A DNA stretch of 38,925 bases, taken from NCBI GenBank assembly GCA_934486495.1, contig CAKSPW010000017.1, positions 1 through 38,925 on the forward strand, read 5' to 3'. The translations under genes were made by a program, and so were the position numbers. The notes beneath the pieces are model-generated. The model was not told the origin of the DNA and did not search any database. It was given only the letters and a program-made list of their open reading frames with translations. Source of the DNA: an uncultured Clostridia bacterium (GTDB taxonomy: Bacteria > Bacillota > Clostridia > UBA1381). Of this stretch, positions 33,380 through 38,925 are shown one piece after another. Within the stretch, counting starts at the first letter, position 1. Each line of letters begins with the position of its first letter.

Positions 33380-36300
33380 TTATTTTACCGTTATCGGTGC
33401 TACCGGAAGAATGTTGTTCATGTTCTCCCACACATATAATACAGCCGTAACATTATCTCCCAAAGCGATATCTGAAGAATACACAATCGTATTATCCGAC
33501 GATTTTCCGTTTGCGTCAACCGCTACCGTTTTAGGCTCCGTCATATCCAAAAGTCCGTTACCGTTATAAAGGGCAAGAATTACAACCGCACTTGCCGCCG
33601 TATCGGTAAAGTTCACAATTCTGTACTCTCCGCTGTATCCCGTTTGAGTTTTTGTAAGCTTTAAGTTATCGGCATAAATATTATCCGAATATACCGCAAC
33701 AAAATCCATTTCAACGGGATTTATAACAGATGCACCGCTTATATCCTTTAAGCCGTCCGTTACAGCCACTCTGTAATTTGACAAATAATCAAACGCCTTA
33801 ACGGGTTTAACGGAAATTGAATTATTCTCAAATTTTATTTGGGCGTCAACTTCGGTATTTCCGTATTCTATATCTTTTGCTATAATACATTCCGCATTTT
33901 CTACCATGCCTGCAAAAGCATCGGCTTGTACGCTGTGATTAACAATCGGAGAGTTTTCGGCTCCTTCCTCGTACACCTTTATATCCTTGATATACGCCTC
34001 AAGCTTATCTGTTCCCTCCTGCTCGGCAACAGAGTAAAAACCGTTTGAAATCATTATTTCTCCGTTACAGCTTACGCTTTCGCAGCTTGATTTTTCAATT
34101 CCGTCAACATATAAATACGACTTGTCAGCGTCAAGCTTAACTTGTATTTTATGCATTTTGCCGTCCGATATATCGGTATGACCGGCATTGCCGAAAGATA
34201 TTTTGTTATCATGATACGACAGCTGTGCAAAGCCGTTTTGTCCTGCATTTTCAGGTGATGCTGCCGTTATGTTAAAGTATAGATTTGAGTTTTCAAGCGC
34301 TGCAATCGGAATCATATTAAGCTCGATAATAACAGGCTTTGTTTTGCTGTGAGATGTAATCTTATCATCTACCGTTTTTCCGTAAGGAGTTTTGTTATTC
34401 TTAACGGTTTGATTTATATATGCCATATCTTCCGTTATGAATTTCTCCAATTTTACCGTGTCTTTCGTCACCGTTGACTCATCTGCCGCTCCGCTGAGAT
34501 TTATCTTAAAATCAGCCGACTTACTGCTCAAATACGGAATCTCATTTAACAATCTTCCGTCCGCCTGCGTTATACCGCTTATTGAAAACAATCCATCAAC
34601 CGCCAAATACTCTGCCGCCTTAAATATTGTTGTTTTCGGTACGATACCGTCAATACCGTCAATTACTACGGCATAATCTGCATTCTTTTGAAGCTTTCCA
34701 AGCTCTGTTACACAGCTTCTGTTATCGGGCTGAAGCACGGGAGAAGCACTTATTTTATCGGTTATCATAATCTCGTCCCTGATTGATGAAACGGTACAGT
34801 ACATATCCGAACTTAACTTGTTGTAATTTCTGTCAAAGTTTTCGGTAATCAAATCACCCGAGCCGTCCTCGTAATATACCTTTATATTCTTAACGTCATA
34901 TTCAAGGTCGCCGTTTGAAAGCGCATATGAGCCGTGTTCTGTTTTAAGGTTTCCGCTGAAATCATATCCGTTCGGCTTCTCGGTGCCTATGTATTTTCCG
35001 TTCATGTAAAAATCGATACCTGACGGTTTTAACACCGCTTTGAAGCAGTACCACTGACCGCTCTGCACAAGCTGTCCGCCAAAGGGGTACATTTGGAAAT
35101 ACTGCTGACCGGCGATAAGGCTGTATCCGAGCTGATACATATTAGCACCGACATAAATTCTGAACCATCCGCCGGCATCCGCACCTATACTGTACGGTCT
35201 TACATTAACCTCATACACAACATTCTTTCCGGCATCGTGAGCAACCGAATCACCCATTGCGCAATATCCGAATTGATTGGTTGTTCTCGGCGCTGTGTAT
35301 TTAAACTTTACAGCATCGGATTTCTCGCATCTGCCTACCGTTATATTTTTAACATCGTCCGCCGACACTTCCTTATCAAACTCGGTGATGATTTTTGAGT
35401 TTTTATAAAACAATACGGGGTTTTCATCCAAATCATAGCCTGCGCCCGCTTTAACGTGTGCATAAAGTCTGCCGCTTGATATACTGTCGCTTGCTGTAAA
35501 ATCAACAACCATATCATCTATAACCGTTTGAGTCATGGCAACTCTCAAGCCCGAAAGCGAAAGTCTGCATGATGCTCCGTCATTAATATCAGCAACCTTC
35601 ATCGTATATGTCATACCGTCCGGGCTTAAATTACCCTGATATGCTATATCTTCTCCGCTTTCGGCATCTTCGGTGAGTCTTAAATAGCTTGTATTTTCGG
35701 GAACTGACGGAAAGCTTATTCCTAAATCATCAAGAGATGAAAGAGCCGTAAAGTCATAGTTTGCTATTTCTTCTGCCGTGTCCTGTGTCTCGCCTTTTGA
35801 GCACTTCATCGAGTTAAAATAAATATGTCTGTCATAGCTGCCCGCCGGGGTATAGCAGAAAACAGCAATTGCGGAGCTTACAGCGTCTGCCAAAGCCGCA
35901 CCGTTAAGACTTCCCTTAATCGGAGCTGAATTTAGCTTTATGCCGTTAAAGTAAATATCCATCTCGTTTGTTTGTGCCGTCAAAGTCATTTTTGCTTTCA
36001 AGTCAAAGCTTTTAACGCTTGAGTCGGATACGTCAACGTAATTATTATAATCATTTGCCGTCCAGCATACTCTGTATCCGCCGTTATTGCCTGCGTCCAA
36101 TCTCTGAAACCACAATCTGTAATGGTCGCTTGACGCCCCGTTTTCCGAGAAGCTTCTTCCGTAAATCAAAACCGAGTTCATAAATCCCATTTCGACATTT
36201 TTAATTGCTCCCGAAAAATCAAACCAATACGTGCCCTCGCCGAACGCTTCTGTTGTCGGGAAAAGATAGGTTGCGCTGTTTGCAGCTTCAAATTCGCCGA

Positions 36301-36553
36301 CCTCACCAAAATCTATTGCCGTTCCTTTTGTAATGCTTTTGAGTGAAACGGTATCGCCGGTAAAAGAATTCTTATCCATCGGCTGCGCAAAACTGATTTT
36401 AATTTCTCCGTCCTTTGACGATATTCCGTCTGTCAAAGCGGCGCCGTTACCCGATACAACCGATGTTATTATCGTATCGGCAAATACTCTTGCACTCGAA
36501 ACTGCCGCAAGGGTCATGCTGAGTGCCAAAACCATTGATAATAGCTTTTTCAT
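33380..36553 (-). CDS. Large secreted protein with Ig-like and concanavalin-like sandwich regions
   Basis: This 1057-residue protein starts with a signal peptide (MKKLLSMVLALSMTLAAVSS, cleavage after VFA near 25). Residues ~28-110 look like a Big5/SbsA-type Ig-like domain (DGEIKISFAQPMDKNSF). At least three stretches resemble LamG/concanavalin-type sandwiches: near 110-260, 400-580 (FYMNGKYIGTEKPNG) and 710-860 (YLYVDGIEKSSCES). The C-terminal ~110 residues end LYVWENMNNILPVAPITVK and match the end module of the beta-helix protein at 26139-29309. No catalytic motif is recognised, so glycan binding or a structural surface role is more likely. AAAGGAAG lies ~6 bases before the ATG. The preceding gene ends 46 bases upstream, in the same operon. 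Confidence 0.72.
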   Translation of the reverse strand: MKKLLSMVLALSMTLAAVSSARVFADTIITSVVSGNGAALTDGISSKDGEIKISFAQPMDKNSFTGDTVSLKSITKGTAIDFGEVGEFEAANSATYLFPTTEAFGEGTYWFDFSGAIKNVEMGFMNSVLIYGRSFSENGASSDHYRLWFQRLDAGNNGGYRVCWTANDYNNYVDVSDSSVKSFDLKAKMTLTAQTNEMDIYFNGIKLNSAPIKGSLNGAALADAVSSAIAVFCYTPAGSYDRHIYFNSMKCSKGETQDTAEEIANYDFTALSSLDDLGISFPSVPENTSYLRLTEDAESGEDIAYQGNLSPDGMTYTMKVADINDGASCRLSLSGLRVAMTQTVIDDMVVDFTASDSISSGRLYAHVKAGAGYDLDENPVLFYKNSKIITEFDKEVSADDVKNITVGRCEKSDAVKFKYTAPRTTNQFGYCAMGDSVAHDAGKNVVYEVNVRPYSIGADAGGWFRIYVGANMYQLGYSLIAGQQYFQMYPFGGQLVQSGQWYCFKAVLKPSGIDFYMNGKYIGTEKPNGYDFSGNLKTEHGSYALSNGDLEYDVKNIKVYYEDGSGDLITENFDRNYNKLSSDMYCTVSSIRDEIMITDKISASPVLQPDNRSCVTELGKLQKNADYAVVIDGIDGIVPKTTIFKAAEYLAVDGLFSISGITQADGRLLNEIPYLSSKSADFKINLSGAADESTVTKDTVKLEKFITEDMAYINQTVKNNKTPYGKTVDDKITSHSKTKPVIIELNMIPIAALENSNLYFNITAASPENAGQNGFAQLSYHDNKISFGNAGHTDISDGKMHKIQVKLDADKSYLYVDGIEKSSCESVSCNGEIMISNGFYSVAEQEGTDKLEAYIKDIKVYEEGAENSPIVNHSVQADAFAGMVENAECIIAKDIEYGNTEVDAQIKFENNSISVKPVKAFDYLSNYRVAVTDGLKDISGASVINPVEMDFVAVYSDNIYADNLKLTKTQTGYSGEYRIVNFTDTAASAVVILALYNGNGLLDMTEPKTVAVDANGKSSDNTIVYSSDIALGDNVTAVLYVWENMNNILPVAPITVK

Positions 36554-36599
36554 TTTAAACTTCCTTTCTTTTTTGCGTTTTTTTACTCAACCGTCCGAT

Positions 36600-38925
36600 T
36601 TATCGAACGTAAATATACATTTCACTCATACCCCCTCTGTAACCCACGGTGTAAACATATGCGTCGGAATATTCACTTCTGTAAGCGCCGATTGATGAGC
36701 TTGTTATTTCCGTGCATGTTTTCTTGTTTACGTCCGCAAGATAAACTTTAAAATTCGTGTTATATATATACGGATATTCATCATCATTTACCGTAATAAT
36801 ACACCCCTCGGCATTTGATGACTTTATTTTACCGTAACAATACTGAGTATCGCTGTATGCGCCCGACGTTGTCTGCATACGATAATTTTTCAAATCGTTT
36901 TTCAGCTGATGTGAAACGATTTCGCCCTTGGCGTTCGCTCTTACATACATAACCGTACCGAACGGCAGTGCGGGCAGTTCATTGTATTCTGATGACAAAT
37001 ACGTAACGCTTTTGCCGCCCAATACGGCCTTTATTTCCTTTACCGCATCTCCGTTTCTGTTGACAACATCCGAAACGCCCGTTACAAATATTCTTGCGTC
37101 ATTAATTGTAAAGCTCTTTGACGCTTCTTTTATAAGCACTATATCGGCAACGTTTATCTCGTTTAAGTTGTATGCGCTTACTTTAAATTCCGTCCCCTCA
37201 TTATATCCCATTGTTGAAAATCTTCCATAGCTGTCATAGTTAGTGGGGTTATCCGACGGAATTTGATAAACTATTGTATCCTTACCTATAAATGCCGTCG
37301 TTTCACCGTTCCTAAAGAGCGTCTTACCGGAATTATACAAGCATCTTATCGCATCGGCAAAAGCACATTCATATTCATCGGTTGCTATTTTTGTAATTGC
37401 TCCGTCATTGTTTTCCCAAAAGTCAAAGACCTGACTGACGGTTGAATTTTCGCCCGTTTGCGAAAGTACACCGTCAACTGCCTTTGCTGCAACCTTTTTA
37501 CCGTTGATTATTATATTTTCGCCAAGCGACTTTCTTTCGTGTCCGCCGCTGAAATCGGCATAAAAAATCGTATAAGCATCGTCATCCTCATTGTAGCATC
37601 CGCGAAGAATATATCCCGTCTTTTTTCTTGAACCTGACAATAGACTGTCCTCAAAATACAGCACATTTCCGTCGCAGTCAAGATAAAATGCCCCGGAAAA
37701 TCCGTTTTTTGGTGTTATGCCATACTTTTTAAACTCCTCCGACAAGTCAAAATACTCATCGTTAATCTTTATACGATCTTCCTCTATTGCGCAAATAGTT
37801 CCGTACTTAATATTTCTGAGCGTTGTGATTTCATAGCTTTCGGCAGAATTGCTTATCGTCCTTCTTATCGAGAGAACATCGTTGTTTTTAAGCTCCGAAA
37901 GAGAAATTTCATCTCCGTTTCGATAAAGCTTATAATCATCATCCAGGAAATACTTCTCTCCCATGGTTCCGTAAATTATTTCATTTATAACATCGCAGGC
38001 GCTGAAAATTATATGCTCCGCCTCGTCGATCAGAATAACGTCATACACATTATCCCTGTCGTTGCTTATAAACGTCAGCGTTCCGTTATTTATATTAAGC
38101 AAATCGTCATTCAAATCACCATCATACGCTTTACCGTTATATATAATGTACGGTTTATCAACTCTTAAATAAGAATCTCCCTTGCCGTCAAGTCTGTATT
38201 TTATGCGGTTGCCGTCAATGCTTATATCGGTAAATTCCTTTTTTGCAAGCGACTTAACACGATTTTTATCACTCGGGCACACATAAACAAGTGCGTCGTC
38301 ATTATCGGTGTCAATATAGCCTTCCACATAATAGCCGAGATATTTATCGTATTGCGAATTGTCGCAGTAATACGAAATCTTATCTATCTCCAGAGAATTG
38401 CTTTTTGAACCTGTTGCATTTACAATACCCGTCTTTGAGTTTGCCGTTACAACACCCTCTATTTTTTCAAGATGCTTATAAACCTTTGACATTGTATCGC
38501 CCTCGGTTACGCTGTATGTTACTTTATTTCCGACATACATTTTCATAACGTCAACATCGAGAGCGTTTTTGAAAAGCTCAAGCATAGCGTTTTGAGTCAG
38601 CACAGCATTTACATCAAATCCCGGTTCAATCAGCTCAATTTCGTATGCAACCTTTAAATATCCCTCGGCATATCCGCCGATATTGGAAACCTTTGGCGAA
38701 TATCCCGCCATTCTCACAAGCATTACTATCGCATCCGTGCTTTTTATCGGTTCATCGGGATAAAACAGCTTTTGCTCATTCATTTGAATAATACCTCGGC
38801 TGTACGCCCATTTTACAAGTCTTGCATATTCGTTTTGAGGAGGAACATCTTTAAAAAGCTCCTCGTTTGCAGATTCTATTTGGCTTTCGTCAAGCTCTGA
38901 CAGTCCTATCAGACAGCGCAGATAT
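36600..38925 (-). CDS. SLH-domain surface protein, 5' end beyond window
   Basis: The frame continues upstream of the first visible ATG (38783) to the right edge without a stop, reading LFKDVPPQNEYARLVKWAYS and GIIQMNEQKLFYPDEPI. That is an SLH repeat, so the true start lies outside the window and the ATG at 38783 is internal. Roughly two SLH repeats are visible (to about 38540); they anchor the protein to secondary wall polymer. The remaining ~600 residues are a long beta-rich region with Asp-rich turns and no motif that I know (for example YKLYRNGDEISLSELKNNDV). It is the first visible gene of the operon that continues with the concanavalin-like and beta-helix proteins. It probably serves as a cell-surface scaffold or binding protein. 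Confidence 0.75.
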   Translation of the reverse strand, partial: YLRCLIGLSELDESQIESANEELFKDVPPQNEYARLVKWAYSRGIIQMNEQKLFYPDEPIKSTDAIVMLVRMAGYSPKVSNIGGYAEGYLKVAYEIELIEPGFDVNAVLTQNAMLELFKNALDVDVMKMYVGNKVTYSVTEGDTMSKVYKHLEKIEGVVTANSKTGIVNATGSKSNSLEIDKISYYCDNSQYDKYLGYYVEGYIDTDNDDALVYVCPSDKNRVKSLAKKEFTDISIDGNRIKYRLDGKGDSYLRVDKPYIIYNGKAYDGDLNDDLLNINNGTLTFISNDRDNVYDVILIDEAEHIIFSACDVINEIIYGTMGEKYFLDDDYKLYRNGDEISLSELKNNDVLSIRRTISNSAESYEITTLRNIKYGTICAIEEDRIKINDEYFDLSEEFKKYGITPKNGFSGAFYLDCDGNVLYFEDSLLSGSRKKTGYILRGCYNEDDDAYTIFYADFSGGHERKSLGENIIINGKKVAAKAVDGVLSQTGENSTVSQVFDFWENNDGAITKIATDEYECAFADAIRCLYNSGKTLFRNGETTAFIGKDTIVYQIPSDNPTNYDSYGRFSTMGYNEGTEFKVSAYNLNEINVADIVLIKEASKSFTINDARIFVTGVSDVVNRNGDAVKEIKAVLGGKSVTYLSSEYNELPALPFGTVMYVRANAKGEIVSHQLKNDLKNYRMQTTSGAYSDTQYCYGKIKSSNAEGCIITVNDDEYPYIYNTNFKVYLADVNKKTCTEITSSSIGAYRSEYSDAYVYTVGYRGGMSEMYIYVR

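Noticed and set aside
26139..36553. CRISPR-like or tandem DNA repeats in the beta-helix genes
   Set aside because: The repetition is at protein level (beta-helix coils, Ig domains); the DNA shows no regular direct repeats with spacers.
36600..38783. Start of the SLH gene at the ATG at 38783
   Set aside because: The frame stays open to the window edge and encodes an SLH repeat upstream of this ATG, so the ATG is internal.

Overview
The window reads as a low-to-mid GC Gram-positive chromosome, most likely an anaerobic gut-type member of the Clostridia. Evidence for this: S-layer-homology (SLH) anchored surface proteins, NfnAB-type electron bifurcation, a B. subtilis-type iron-sulfur PurF, Firmicutes-like ribosome binding sites, and many clean sigma-A promoters with 17-nt spacers. 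The mix of SLH-anchored, beta-helix, pectin-type enzymes and a FucO-type lactaldehyde reductase would suit a plant-glycan degrader such as a Monoglobus relative. That taxonomic guess is inference only.

Layout, left to right. (1) 1-3583, minus: the first 1194 codons of a secreted RHS/YD-repeat protein that runs off the left edge. (2) 3927-7661, minus: purF, then nfnB-nfnA. A terminator-like hairpin abuts the purF ribosome binding site. (3) 7777-10056, minus: a secreted phosphodiester glycosidase with three C-terminal SLH repeats, divergent from (4) a tight plus-strand operon 10258-13406 encoding a MATE exporter, a HAD phosphatase and a RodA/FtsW glycan polymerase. (5) 13661-14806, plus: fucO with a near-consensus promoter and terminator, followed by a decayed AraC-regulator fragment. 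(6) 15146-16506, minus: a KdpE-like orphan regulator with a degenerate receiver, and the ribosome hibernation factor gene with a SigB-like promoter. (7) 16667-21010, plus: a large two-headed GT-C glycosyltransferase and the CCA-adding enzyme. (8) 21280-26027, minus: a membrane-bound AraC regulator heading an operon with an SGNH esterase, a GH3 enzyme and a possible 20-residue micro-ORF. (9) 26139-38925, minus: a run of four very large secreted proteins (beta-helix, GH141-like beta-helix, a protein with concanavalin-like sandwich regions, and an SLH protein cut by the right edge).

How it fits together. Regions 8 and 9 look like one glycan-utilisation locus: surface SLH and beta-helix proteins cut or bind a polysaccharide, a two-TM AraC sensor with an extracellular domain reads the products, and a cytoplasmic SGNH esterase plus a GH3 enzyme finish them. 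No transporter is present in the window. The promoters of the AraC operon and of the distant SLH phosphodiester glycosidase share a 12-base block over the -35 box, which hints at common control. FucO, which reduces the lactaldehyde made from fucose or rhamnose, fits the same diet.

The best candidates for something new are the regulator-esterase-GH3 plus giant beta-helix locus, the GT-C/GT-C fusion, the phospho-acceptor-less KdpE-like regulator, the SLH-anchored phosphodiester glycosidase, and the purF attenuator-like hairpin. No tRNA, rRNA, CRISPR array, insertion sequence or phage gene was seen.
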